Source of the DNA: Phorcus lineatus | Lineage: Eukaryota > Mollusca > Gastropoda > Trochida > Trochidae | Assembly (NCBI GenBank): GCA_921293015.1 | Contig: OV121082.1 | Location: 27,293,497-27,357,496, forward strand | Reading direction: 5' to 3' | DNA length: 64,000 bases | Shown here: one piece after another, positions 34,801-49,800 of the stretch | Layout: every line of letters begins with the position of its first letter | How positions within the stretch are numbered: position 1 is the stretch's first letter | Translations under genes and position numbers: made by a program | The notes under the pieces: generated by a model | Told to the model about the DNA's origin: nothing | The model's database searches: none | Seen by the model: only the letters and a program-made list of their open reading frames with translations

Positions 34801-37800
34801 TCATGTAAAAAATTAAAAGTCATCCTGCCCTCATTTTCACGTAATTTCCTATTGAAAATGATTTTTAATAATATCTAATCTTATCTTTCTTCATCACGTA
34901 ATAAAATCGTAACTTTATAGTTTAGAAGTTTGGGAAGAGTAACGTCCCTTTATTTTCATTAATGCCTAGAGGGGCAAGTCGTATCGAGACTGGGTTTTTT
35001 CCCGCATTACTCAGTAGAGATAGCGCATCGCTAATAAGGTTAATACCCAGTTGGTGTGCATGGCGACGAGACATGCTTTCTGATAATGTCCCAATGATCT
35101 ACTTCAAGTTTCTTTGGTGGGGGAAAGAAGATGAATTAAGTTAACTTGCATCTAAACATAAAATAGAAACAACAAAGACAGTATTTCATCTAAAAACAAG
35201 AAATATGATAACGAGAAACGGGAAAGAAAATTCATTCCATCTTGGAAAGGCCTGTATCCGTGGGTAAAGTACTTTGATGCTGAAAACATCATGAGGTGTG
35301 AAATATGTATGAAATACCAAGAAATTAACGCTAGAAATAAAAAACATGTGTTTTTAGATGGCTTTGAAGTTTTTTTGAAGTAAAGTAGTGGGCAAGTATA
35401 AAAAAAATCAGGGCTAGTAAAAACACTGTTTATACTTGCCCTTGGGCAAGTAAAGACTTTTTTTAAAAAATTGACCCCTGCTGTAGCAGTTTCACCCGTA
35501 CTTGCTAATATGTCTCTTGCAATGTTTTTTATTTCTTGATCATTATCAATGTCACTTTCACCATCACTGTCACTCTCATCAGTTGATTCCATATCAGAAG
35601 CTTCATCGGCATGGACCTCGTTGATAAAGTCGTCATCAGTAGACGTTGACGACCCTTCCCTTCCTAGTCCTCGGCCTTCTGGCCTTGGGCATCTTTCACA
35701 TCAATCTGTAATTGATTGAAAATAACTTAGGCACACGCAAGTTATAACATCAACACATGACCTATTGTACAGAGAAATTCAATGTGAGCTTCATGGACAT
35801 TCAATTGCCACATTTTGTAAGTGTTTGAAACAAATTTGCCGTTGCGCGCCGATATTTCCAGCGGCCATCAATAATGGTGGCAATCCGGACATTTTCTAAT
35901 TGTCCTGGCGAATGCCAGACATTTTGTTGCACCACTTTGCAAAGTCAAAAATCAGGACAAAGTCTAACTTTGCTGGACAATTTTTAACTTTCGGACAACT
36001 TTTCACAGACCTGCCGAACAAGTTCTAATGTTGCCGGACACTTTCTAACTGTCGGACGACTTTCACAATCCTGCCGAAGGTGCAGATGGCACCGACGACC
36101 ACCGACGTTGTGTCAACTTTATCAACCTAGATGCTGACTTCCCAAGCAACGAGTCGACGAGTCACGAACAACTGCCTTCTACGTCAGGGAAGTTTTTCAA
36201 CTCTCTTCCGAAAATGATAGGTTCCACGGGTAAATCCTTCGGGACGTCCATAGTCAGCGAGCACCCGGACTCTTGTCTTGTGTTCACTCGACCTAACCCA
36301 TGCCATCCCGACATATATAGCAAAATGTTTAAAACCTCAAACTTACCAATGAATCTTTTGCAAAACTTTCAATAGTTTTAATTTTATTCTCATAGAATGC
36401 TGGTTCAACATTGAGTGGACAGGGGCGTAGGAACAGGGGGGGCTTGGAGGGGCTTTTTTTCGAAATGTTTTTTTTTGTCAAAATGACTATTTTCCCCTTT
36501 CTACTACATATTTCCCAATAACTGGTCTAGTATTGTTACAAAACAGTTACTATGCACTACTTTGAGGGTAGAACTAAAACATCCAATCAAACAAGGAATT
36601 AAACTGACTTCAGTATTATGTCCTAATCGATGATAAGATGGGATAAGCAGCCAGCAAGTTTCCTTTTTTTTTTTTTTTTTGGTTACAAAATTTCAATTCA
36701 AGCCCCCCCACTTTCAAATTCGCTCCTACGCCCCTGGTGGACCATATATATATATATATATATTGGATAGAGTGAATTTTATTCTTTCAATAGTAATATC
36801 TGTAACAATAAAATTGCTCTTTGGATCTTTTACTGTTCTTGTTATTTTTATTTCAATGTAATTATTAAAGAATTGCCACTCCTCTGGCATTCAATCTATA
36901 TAGTACAATGATACACTCTAATCCCCATTTATTTCTCATAATCAATTCATCTCTTTCAGAAATGTGAATATCTTGTTAACAGATGATAGAGCAACGTCTT
37001 TTCCTCCAAATGTTCATTATTTTTCCGTTTATTTTTCTCCCTAAAACCTCTGCAGTTGGCCTACACTATCTTAAGTTTATTATCCATTTATGCGTCACCA
37101 CTTGGGATTTCCCAAGCTTGCGTATCACGTGACCCATAGTTAGTAAACAAACATGGCTGACGCGTAGTTGAGAGCATCGGGTAAGAAAGCTCAGGAAAAT
37201 ATATATGGCGATGCTAGAGATTGTTACCAGAGTGAGGTTTTGGGTTCATTCTGGCAAGGAATTCAACCAGTAAATAAAATTTGATCTCCAAACATACCAA
37301 TGATATTTGTTCAATATCATAATTAAGATGGCATATTTTTTACATTTTAACATAGCTATCTTTATATATAAATATGTCGCAACTTTAAATTATCTTAAAA
37401 TTTCAGATGGAAAAAAAGTCTAAGCAAACATATCCACAACAATTGCTCCATTTTCTCACCCCTGAATGTCAAAGTTTGTTGGTCAGCAAGACAAACAAAT
37501 AATGAAGCAATATGTGAATTGAGGTATTTATTAACACTTTAAATACATTTTTTCATATAATGTAATATTACATGAAGTATTTAACCCTAAACAATTTGGT
37601 TTTGGAAATGAAATTAGTTTTGAAAGACAATTGTTTTGTTCAGATATATAACATTCAAATAAAACTTCATAGCAACAATATGAGGACACTAAAATAAGTC
37701 AGTCAAAAGGGTGCACAATATGTGTCATTGATGATGGGTTGCTGTTATCTAGAAACCTTCTTGGCTTACTTTCGCACAGAAAAATTCTTAGTTTTATAAA

Positions 37801-40800
37801 AGATGCAAAATCTGCTGTTAAGAAATCTATGCCTAAGGGGATGGAGGTGGAATTGATAAATACATAAACAATGATATAAAGATAGGAAAATTGGTAGTAA
37901 TATATCAAACAGTTGATTGTTGTACAGTAAAGAAATTGTAACCTTGCCCTTCTACATTGCGCGGCCAAACCTCATTGAGCTCAAACAACTCTATCACAGA
38001 TTTCCTCTTACAAAACAATTGAAACTACAATATGAGGCACAGGCCTAGGGTGACTATGATCATTACAACAGAGCTGCCATACTGACACAAGATGTAAACT
38101 CTAAAAGCCTTTCCTTGTGCTCTTGATCACCTATGTTGAGTTTCTTGATGGCGATTGCCCATGTACACCATGGAAGTTGTATAGCAACCGTGGATCCATC
38201 ACAAGGGTTGCGATTTCCTGAAAGGTAATTGCTTGAAATGAGATGATAATGATTTTGTGAAATATTTTATGAAATTATTGAAATTTTAGTTAAAATTATT
38301 TTCTAAGAATTCATAGTCAGCACATTTGAAATAGTAACAAATGTATGGAGATTATTGCCAAAAATAGTGTTTTATATCACTTAGTCAATACAGTGTGACT
38401 TATGTGTTGCCTGAGCAAAAGCGAGGGATTACACAATTTGCACAGTTTTGTGAAAGTCAATTGACACACTTTCAAGTGTAGTCATTTCTTAATCACTTAA
38501 AGTATTCCATTATAATCAATTAGATATAGCCAGGAAAAGGCATGCTTCTCTTACTGCCTACTTCAGTAATATGACCCGATCAATTGATACATGAAATGAA
38601 ATTCGAAAACTTTTACTGAAACAATCTTTGTTATGCAAAAGTGATATGAGCATGTGTGAATAAAATATTATTGCCTATGTCTTATCATATAACTGGTAAT
38701 TAAATACATTTTGAAACCAATTATATAAAGAAGTGTATACTTAATAATTTTTATCTTTCTTTTGTAAACATCCTTCATACTTTCTCTTGTAGCTTACCCG
38801 GCTCTCTGGTACGGAGTATACAGAAAACCTCTACAACATGGCGTTTTGACATCTTGGCCTGCATTCCTGCACGGCTGTGATCCAATGGTGGATTGATTGG
38901 TTCCTCTCTGAAGCCAGACAAAGTTTTTAATTATAAGGATTTCATGTAATTTGTCTACAAAGCACAGTTGAGATAAAGTCTATTTAGAATTAAATAGTTA
39001 ATCGATAGCAAAATTTGCATAAGAAATTATGTTCAATATTCTGCAAAACTACATGGATCTTAGCTGTTGATTCATAAATAAAAAAATTTGCTGAATCTGA
39101 ATTAGCATTTTCTGATCTTTGCCTGTTGAACAATCATAACAGTGCATCCTTGAATGAAACCTATAGTGATGTGATATAAGTCCTGCAAAATTGTTATCAT
39201 TGTATTCTCTTTACTTTATATGTAAATGATATATCTCCTGTTCACATATTGCTTCTGTTTTTCAATAAAATATTTCAATAAAACCTCTTTGGTAAAAATA
39301 CACTTCTCAAATTTCATAAAATAAGTAAATATTATATTTTAATTGCCTTAATCAATTAAATCAATTAATTTCATTGATGTATTGTATTGAGTGCTTTGCC
39401 CGAGAGCTAATAGTACTAAACTCAAGGCATTTTGTTATATTTTAGGAGTGCTTCATTCAGTTGTTCAGCTCTGAGCAGTGTTAAGCTATTATTATACTTG
39501 ACCTAGTGAATCCAGGTCAGTGAAATGAGTTTATGAAGCTCTTAACAGTGTTGTGTAATAATTATTAGTGGATTTGTAGTTCAGATTATCTTTGAGTGGA
39601 GTTTAATGACCATGTTTTTCTTTAAATGGTTAAAAGTACGCCATGTTGGCATTATCATGTTTCGATTTCGATGTCTGCAATTTAGAGACCCGGAGAGGAA
39701 CCACCTTCAGGTATTATGAAATGCTCAATGCATTTACTCAAATAGTGGAAATATGATAATTTCTAGTGTTCCAGAGATATATTTCTGTCATATTTTGTAA
39801 TTTGATGCATAAAGTATGCGCGAGTGTAACAGACATTCATTTTCGTGCAGAGTAGTTTCCCAGGTGTTTTGTAATGTGATTAAACTGGTTGAAATATCAT
39901 AACCTTTTCAATCCATATTCCTATATTTCTTGCATAATTCCTTATTTTTACATTTGTTTACATAACTTTGATGTATTTCAAATTAATGTAGAGTCATTTA
40001 TGCAAGAGTGGTAATTACGGTAACTGTTAGGCAACTTTATTATTGAGAGTAATTAGTTATTCAGAGATAGTTGCAAGTGTTATTTCAACAGTTTCATGTA
40101 TCATATGTAACTATTTCATTGATTGATTATTGTATAATCAGAGCTTTAGTTCACACAGTGTTATTGTTTATTTCAGAACACACACACACGTGTTCACGCT
40201 TGTAACATCGGTGAATACAGTCAAGTGTTACGAAAATCCTCTTCGAGTTCATTCTTTATTATGATGGTATTTTAACCCACTATTTGTTGTGACATTATTA
40301 TCCCACTGTTAATGCCATGGAACATATTTGTCCTCCTTTCCGTCTGGGATAGCTTCATTTTTGGAACAGAAATAAAACAAACTGCTCATCATATCTTTTT
40401 TAATCTTTACTAAATGGTTTGCTCACAACTATGAAAATACAGTATTTGTTTAAAATTATGGGGGACCACAGGATATGTCATCTTCTGAAGAATTGTTTCA
40501 CTTTTCATGTTATAACATCACCCTGTCAGCCCAATATTATCTTGTTCAAGAGAAAATCGAAAGAACACTCTCCTCGGAGTATTTGTTAAACTTTAATGTA
40601 TATAAATCTGAAATGGGCAGATGGATTTTGATTATTTCACACCTACAGAAATTGTGCATTATCTTCATTTTCAGTTTTAATTCTTAAAAAAAATATTTCT
40701 ATTCAACAACTGAAAAAAAAATTTCATGAGATAGAAATGATCACATCAAATTCAAAATTTTTGAAATTATTCTTGATTATCATGACAAACAATTAATGGG

Positions 40801-43800
40801 GACTGGAGGTAAACTTAGGTCATATTCTGTTGGTTTTTTTCAAGGAAGATTTTGAGACATTTTGAATTTGTTTTACATTTAAATTAAACAGTTTACGCAA
40901 TATCAGGACTAATAGTTTAATATGAACACGTGGCATTGAGTTGAAGTGTGATATTCATTAAGGATCACTCCCAAAGTTATATTTTAATATCTTGTAAAAG
41001 TGAACACTAAGCCCTCCGAGTAAAGTTATGAATATAACAAATTTGCCTTGGTCCCTACATTCAGTATGTTACATATTTTATTGAAACTGCAACAACCTTT
41101 ATCTTATCTGTCGATAATTACTATTTGAAGTTGTTCTTAGGCAATCTACAGTAGTGATGATAGACCATGATAATTTTTGGACGATCATTTATTTATGCTT
41201 ATTTCGAAGTATCACGATCCCGCTAATCATATGTCACAAAATAAGAAATGGATTTCAGCAAAATGTAAGAATTGTTGAAGAAATGTGCAATATTATCAAA
41301 ATGACCCCCGAAAAACCATTATATTATTACAGAAAGCTTTGATCAGACGATAAATGGCATGAAAGCAGTGTTAGAAGTACAAGGATTTGTCGCTACGGAT
41401 ATGCTCGTTCAACGAAGTGCTCGAAATTTTTTGAGAAAGTACCAAGTATAACAATACTAAATATCTAATCTACTTTCTACCCCCGTTCCTTGAAATGATA
41501 TCTGAAACTATGACAGTAGCTACTTACCTCAGAAGTTCCAAAAGTTTTCCTCTCGGTTTCGCATCTTCTCCGCCTGCGTTTTGTTTACATTGCTACGATC
41601 CCAAAATGCAATGCGCAAAAAATAATCGCCGCGATTTATTTTCAGACACGGACAATCCCTTTTATCTTTTTTGCTGTATCTACTTAAATCTGGTCGAAAA
41701 AATCTGAAAAAAATAATTTAGCCTCTTCAGAGGAACTATGATTTTTGGTAATTTATCTGGAATTTCTCTAACTCACGGAGTGGCTCTTTAAAGTGCAACA
41801 GTTCTGTAGATATCACGGTAGCAAGAGTTTTGAAAAAGGTCAGTGTTGGAAAAAAATGTCAAATCAACTGAAATCTTCGTTATCTTCCAAGATAGGCTTT
41901 GGCCAAATTTGAAGACTTGGGGTGCAACAGTACATGAGATATGGCATTAACAAGAATCCTGACGCACATACGTGCGAACGCCAACATAAACAATGTTAGA
42001 AAATTACTAATAACACTATTTGGGGCAGTAAGGATATTTGCATATATCCAAAACAAAAACTCAGGGACATAGCTGCTGATGTGGAATCTTAGCACTTTTG
42101 AAATATAGACATGACTCTTCCTCCAATTGACCATTTTCCAGGTTTGACGTTTAGAGTTATCTGCCCTTGACCGCGGGCAACGTCACGCTCACGTCAATGG
42201 GAACAAGTGTAGGATTTTGCGTTGGCCAAACAGGTTTTGAATTGGAACATAGGATTCATAGGCTCATTGCATAGGAAATTTGTGTCCTCAAAAGGATAAA
42301 CAAGGATTTAACTTTATAAATCATTTGGCTATTTCAATTATTTCTCTTCACTTTTTTTTTAATTGATAAATAGTCAAATTGCTTTGAAATATATTTTACC
42401 AGGTCTGCTGATTCCGGCTAGATTTGAATAATCTATATATTATTTAACGTCTATAGACGTTAATAAGATTTACTGTCGTTTCATCACAATAATTATTATT
42501 AATATGTTACAACCGTCACATTTTTAGTACAGAGTCGTACCATATTAACATATCATGAATTAGTGAGTTGAATAAAATATGTTTGGAATAGATAGGCCTA
42601 CAGTGCAAGGGAGTATTGATCATAGGTACTTTTGTAAACTGTGGGCCCATAAAGGTGATTTTTAAATTCAAACATTAGAATTTTTAACAATCAAATATTT
42701 GATGTTGAAATTTACGTTGCCATCGTGTACAACATTAAAGATAATTACTTTGAATTGTATTGTGAAAATTGAAATTTTCATTAATAAGATACATTATTTC
42801 TTTCACGTATATTATGAAAAGCATTTGTCACTCTATCTGTGCGTCAGTGTTTTTGTTACATGTACAGAACCAGGAATTTGTATACAGAAACATAGCAGAT
42901 TGGCTTTCTTGTAATTCCTCCATAATATCCTGGGTTTACAAGAAAACAATCTCGACAAACAGCTGAATGGCTATTATCCCGGGCAAGAGAAGAACTATAG
43001 ACAATTCATTTTGAAAATCTGAGAAAAGTACATATTAATATATAGTCATGGTGCAGATCTTGAAGGTTTCTCTTTCACTTTCTTCTAACTTATACCCTTG
43101 ACCGTTCATGCCTGACCCATTGGATGATACCTATTAGCAAATGTCTCTTTTTGTTGAATTCAAATGATCACTTCAAACGCTTGAAAAGACTAGATCTAAA
43201 ACAGAAAAATTTACGAAACTGAAAACTGTGCGAATTCATCAAAATCATCATATATGATTTTTTTGGCAATCGGTTTGACGAAATACAGGTCTAAGAAAAT
43301 GATCAATTACAAAACACAGAAATTTGTAAAAAATTCACACGATATTGCACGAAATTGCAAGTAATTCTCCTTGTAGTACTGTGGACGACATGTGAAAGAT
43401 TTTATAAATCATATATAGTTTGTTTAGTGTATAACTTGTATTTTTTCCATTGAAACACGACCGATAATCAAACGATGGAAGGAAGGACTCGTTGATAAAT
43501 AACACTGAAAATATTATGACAATCACAAATTTTAGTTTGCTTTTGCTATTATTAATTCATTACCTATGATTTTTGTAACTGTAACGAAACAAACATTTAC
43601 CTTTTCATGCATAAATCTAAAATTGTCATTTATAAACTATATGATATACCGTGTTTGACGCAATAAACACCCTGCCCCTATGAACATCTCGGACCACGTG
43701 TTTAATTCATGAAGATAAGCTATTCTTCCCCTCACTTTACCATTCATAACAAACCAAAGCAGTGTCATTGAAAAACATCATGAGTCTTACTGTTAGCCTC

Positions 43801-46800
43801 TTTTCCATTAGTAATTGGGTTACATTACAAGTTAACATGCCTGTCATCATATTCATTAGGATTGAGGTGAGGTGAGGTGAGGTGATATGGGGTTTTAACA
43901 GGGTTCATACAAGCCAAGGGCCCCTCAAATTCAAGCACTTTTCAAGCACTTTTCAAGGACTCACTTTCAGTTTTCAAGCACTAATATTTCAAAATGCATG
44001 GAACAAAAAATCGCTGTCTGGAGCTAACCATTTTCCTACTTTCGTTATGAAAACGAGGCTTCAAACTTGGTTCCAAGTAAACGTGTACTTTGCGCCCACG
44101 CGCAGACGCTACAAATGCACCAATAGACGGTACCAAGCTTGAGTTTATCGATACACACATTGGATTTTACCGATAATACATTTACTTTCAAATCTAGTTA
44201 AATATACGGTAGAATTTACAGAAATTTAGAAAGGTTTTTGATATTCCAGCACTTTTCAAGCACTCACTATAAAATTCCAGCACTTTTCAAGCCCTTTCAA
44301 TGAATATTGTTATTTCATTGGACACGCTCAAATTCAAGCACTTTTCAAATCTGTGCGAACCTTGGGTTTAACGGCGCTTTCAAGAGCAGTTCACTTATAT
44401 CGCGGCTGCTAGTGTTACTGCAGGGAGAAAGCCCGCAACACAGTTATGGCGGAAATCAGCGAGCATCGGCTGGAACTAGCTAACCATGGGTAATACTATG
44501 CTGAAATTCAGTGTAGCATTGCACCCAACCCTTACTGCGTGAAGAACAGTTCTCTACTGCAGACAAAGTTGCCGAGCCCCTGGCAAGCTTCGAACCATGA
44601 ACCTCTTGATCCGTAGCCGAACGCGCTAACCACTGCTCTATCCCGCCCCATTTAGATTGATGTGAAATAAAAAATGCTTTAAATATCATGATGGTATTAT
44701 TAATAATAAAATAAAAAAACTATTTACACATTGTAATGAAGTGTAAGCGATTTTGATAAGCGACCGTTCTTTTCTATTTTTTACGCGCACAGGGCACTTG
44801 ATAAAGTAATAATTTGTATCCAGATCAAACATGTTTATAAACGTTCTCCAGCTTGTCAAAATGTTTTAATCTCTTGAAATATTACCAAATAGTAGCTAAC
44901 AACCCAAACCTTTAATGTAACAACAATATGATTTCCGATTTAGATCGAATAAGGAACATGAACAGGAAATGAAAATTCAAATGTGTGATGTTTTAAGTTC
45001 GGTTCTTGATTTTCTTTATTTTTTATTCCCCAAATCAGATATGTATTTTTAAAAATAGCATAATGAGGTGCACATATTGCACAATGAGTGCTTTTGTTCC
45101 TTAATTAAAATTCAAAATATGAGCCAAAAATGTGAAGAAATGGCATATTTTAATTGCCGTGAACTTATTCGGTTTATATTCATACACATGTCACTAATGG
45201 TCTGGTTATTGAATTTTTAACCCATTACCATATCATGTCTTCTTTAAAAATAGTATTCTAAATTTTAAAACCATTAGTTTAATTTGACATGTTACTTGTG
45301 TGATTCCACATATGTTAATACCACTATAAAAAACATTCGCCTTCAATTAATTTTTAAGATTAGCTTATAGGGTGACAATCATTTGTGACCTGCTATAGTT
45401 TGATGGAATGAAAGTAGAGGTCTAGGGAAGCTTTAATAGTAGACCAAAATAACGTTCAACTAAAAGTAACCATGGACAGCTTGCCCGCAGTCACGTGACT
45501 TTTCAAAGGGACGTCACTCTAAACCGACTCGTTTCGCGAAACTGGAAAATGGTCAATTTGACTGACCTGTTCTGGGAGGAAGAATAGCTGAGTGACAGTG
45601 GCTTCCTGGTCATGCTGCCCACAGAACTCCACTCCTGGCCTCCCAAGTCTTGCCATTGTTAAGGAGTATCTTGCTGCACAAATTGCTCTTCTTATTCATA
45701 TTACACTTATGTTAAATCTTGTGTTTAAAATTCATGAACACAAAATAAAACCATTAACTCTGCTAATCAGTCTCTTAAGTTGGACTTGATAGAGAATATC
45801 ACCCAATTGTCTTCTACAAAAGTTGATAAAAGATACAAAAATCCAAAGCTTGCCTTATTTTACTTTTATCAACACATGTCGATGTATTCAATATCAGAAG
45901 ACATGAGGATGAGATTCTATTTATCATAAAACATCAATCTATATTACTTTTCAATGAAAAATGGACATTGTAGTATTCTAGAGGGATAACAAGACAAAAG
46001 TGAACAGAGCTTACATCACAGGATCACAAAATTTAATTGTTATGAGACCCTATCAGCTAAAGCCAGACAAACTTTTTTGTATGGACATCATTTTAAAGAG
46101 GATTTTTTTTTTAAACAATTAAAAGAGACGCTTTTACTTTACTGTTGAGTAAACAATTTCATAAAAAGATAAAAATAGGCCTTTTCTTTTAAAAAAGGAT
46201 ACGAAAAAACCTTTAGGGTCTGGCTTCTATGGCCCTTATATGGGGTCACAGGATCACCAAATCTAGTAATTAGAACCCCCATTAGCTAAGGCCAGATATT
46301 CTTTTTTCTGGACATCATTTTAGAGAGAATTGAAAAAAAATGGATAAATTAAACGATACGCTTTTTTCATTACTGGCAACAAAATTTAGCATAAAAAGAT
46401 TTTTAAAAACACACCTAACAAGCGGTATTACACAATCGACTTTCTGTATGCAGCTCATATCAATTTAACTTAATAGTCCCCCGCTGTTATGAGATATGTA
46501 GGTGCTAAGCTTACGAGATACCGCGTTAACAATGTATTACAAAGTGGTCAAAGTGTTGTGCTGACCTTGAAAATGAGGTCAAGGTCACCAATGTCGACTG
46601 GCATCTGAGTCTTCCTCCATTGAAAGCTGTCACCAAACATGAACACTCTAGGTGCTAAGCTTTACGAGATATCGCGTTATTACACAGTGGTCAAAGTGTC
46701 GTGGTGACCTTGAAAATAAGGTAAAGGACACCAAAGTCCACTGGTGCCTGAGTCTTCCGCCGTTGTAGACTGTTGTCAAATATAAACACTCTAGGTGCTA

Positions 46801-49800
46801 AGCTTTACGAGATACCGCGTTAACAATGTATTACACAGTGGTCAAAGTGTAGTGGTGACCTTAAAAATGAGGTCAATGTCACCAATGTCGACTGGCGTCG
46901 GAGTCCTCCTCCATTGTAAGCTGTCACCAAATATGAACACTCTAGGTGCTAAGCTTCACGAGTTATCGCGTTAACAAGAATCCATTACGTACGGAGGTAC
47001 GGACGGACAGACACCGCTGAATTCATAGTCCCCCGTTCCACGTTCCGGCCGGGTAGGGCATGCTAGTTCAGTGTTCGAAGTCATACTGTCATTTTATGTC
47101 TGGTTTTCTTCTTGATTTTCACCTTTTCTTTTGTGCTTTCAAATCACAATGCAGAAACCAGTTTCAAGGGAAGTAACTCTCGCAAATCACCAGACTTTGA
47201 ATTAGCAGCCTGTTCCTCATCAGAATGGCTCTGACAATTCCATCTATTTTCAACCAATGATTTCTCACACTGCTGAAACATGGTATTAATAATCTATAGT
47301 ATTAGAAAAAAATTAGCATCTGGCTGTGTAGCTTGTCAGGCTAACAGGGTGACAATAGGGATTGCCCCAGGAGCGACAAATCCATTAATTTCAATCCTCA
47401 ATAGTCGCAGTACATAACAATTTAACTTTTTGGCCTTATGTTTATGGACAAGATGAAAATTGGTTTTTAAGGGTGTGGCACCTGTGACCCCATATAAGGT
47501 GTGACAGGGTCACCAAATCCCCACCAGCTAAGGAGCCTGTACAGAAGGTTCCAGCTTTCCAGGCCTCTTGCTCCTGGGAAACAAAATGAAAATAGGCTTT
47601 TAGGGAGTAGTAACTGTGGTCCATATTAGGGTTCACAGCCTCACCAATATTAATCAGAATCCCTGTCAGCTAAGGAGTCAGTGCACTAGACATTTTGCTT
47701 CTGGAGAAGATGATTCAAAAAAGTTTTTAGTCTGTGCTTCCTGTGGCTCTTATCAGGGGTCACAGGGTCACAAATCCATAAATTAAAAACCTCATTAGCC
47801 AAGGACTCTTCACACAAGAATTCCCATTTCCTGAGTGAATGGTTCTGGAGAAGATGAAATAGTTAAAAGTTTACGGACTGCTCCACAGAATTTGAAACAC
47901 TTCTCTAACAGTGGACCCATTTTTTTTCCCAAAAAAATATTTTTCAAAACTGTTAATCATGACACACCTTCATGTAATTATGTATCTCACTGCCAAATTT
48001 GATCAAAATTGGATGATGAGTTTAGAAGTGAGGAGCCGGATAAGATTTGAAGAAGTTTTTTAGCAGTGGCCTCATTCTTTGTCAAAAAAAGGAAACTTTT
48101 ACAAAAATATTATCAAAAATCTATTAATCATGACACATCTTCTTGTAATTATGTATATCAAGAGCATTACCTTAGAAGTTACGAGCTGGACAGGACTTGT
48201 TCAGTTTTCTTACAAATTTATTAGAAGAGCATATCATTTATATCACGGCTGCTAATATTATTGCAGGGAGAAAATCCGCTACACCATTTTTAGTTTCTAT
48301 TACTTTATATGTCAAGCTACCTACATATCCTAATAAATGTGTTGTACGTTGCTTTCAATTTACCATGACTCGGTTCGTTGGTCAAAAACGTCATATCGCA
48401 AGCAAAGAAGTTACCTTTACTTAAGAAATCTCTGCACACCTCAATGTAGTGCTTAAGTAGACGGGACAAATCCAAAATGCTATTCTTGGAAACAGATACA
48501 ATGAATAAATGTTTCATCTTTTAGTTTGTAACAATCGTTGAATGCCCTTTCAATTTGTGAAAAGAAATAACAATAAACACTTTGATAAAAGAAGATCACC
48601 AAACAGACAAATGCCAACTAAAGGTTTCTTGTTAAATATATATCAGACATATTGTTAAGTCAGAGACTGAGAAGCTATAGTCCATTCTTTCTGTTTTTTG
48701 TTGAATTATAGGACACATGCAAATCGCTTAATCTTGTTCTTTACAAAATAGAAAGATCATAAAAGTTTCCACTTAAATTCATGAAAATACCTGTCATTCA
48801 TTTAAAGCTATCAGGACGCACATTGTGATTGCATGAAGTTATCGTGTCAAGCCAGTAAGATCAAAGAGGTCAAATTAAGGTCAAAGGTTAACCTGGTGGC
48901 TTGAGTAAAGGAGCCCCTAGTGAGATCTATAATCTGTAACGTAGTGCAGCAATATTAGATTTTGATTTAATGAGATTGTCTCTCGAGTAAGTCAAGGATA
49001 CATTTTCACAGCCCCAGTTTTGGTTCCAATTGCCAACAGCTTGAGTTTCGGATCATGTGCCAACGCACTCGGCTTGCTTGGAAATCCATGGTCAACACAC
49101 TGAAAGGAATTAAAGATCATTTTATTAATCAATAAAACAAGAAAATAAGTGAGTTTGGCTCACCAATACCCATAAACCTTTATCCTTGACCAATTACTGG
49201 TTCCCTGCAATAACTTACACACCATATAAATCAGACTTCTTGCACACGTCTGTCTTCCGTTTCAAGATAATATTATTAACAACAAAGTTACAAAAACCCA
49301 CAGAAATAAACCCAAACAGTAATTGGATGGACAAAATTGTTTCTCAGACAATGACTATGTACAACTTCTCCCAAAGGCTAACCTTGGAACTGTCTCAATC
49401 ACTGGCTTATTGAAACTGTCTCAATCACTGGCTTATTGAAACTGTCTCTATCACTGGCTTATTGAAACTGTCTCAATCACTGGCTTATTGAAACTTTGTT
49501 ATGTTTGAAATGTTATGTCCAATAGGCTGGCGTATTGGTACAAAATAGCTTCAGAAACTTTTTTAGGTTTTTTACCCTTCAAGAGAAGTTGGACTAACTA
49601 CAAATATGCACAAATTCATAAAAAAAATTTTAAATGGTTCATAATATAACAATGCAAGTGTCCTAAGAGTGTAGAAGATATGAGCTATATTTGTAAAAAA
49701 TAATTATTTGTAAAGATTGAATAAAAAGTTTATTTCTGTACTTGGTCGGACAAATTCTGATCTTGGAGAAGAAAAGTACAAAACAAATATAGAGCCATTG

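Noticed and set aside
37581-37590. piggyBac left end (TTAACCCTAAAC)
   Set aside because: No matching AGGGTTAA partner was found within a sensible distance; a short word like this is expected by chance.
45592-45789. 65-codon plus-strand frame
   Set aside because: Antisense shadow of llgl exon 3 running into intron.
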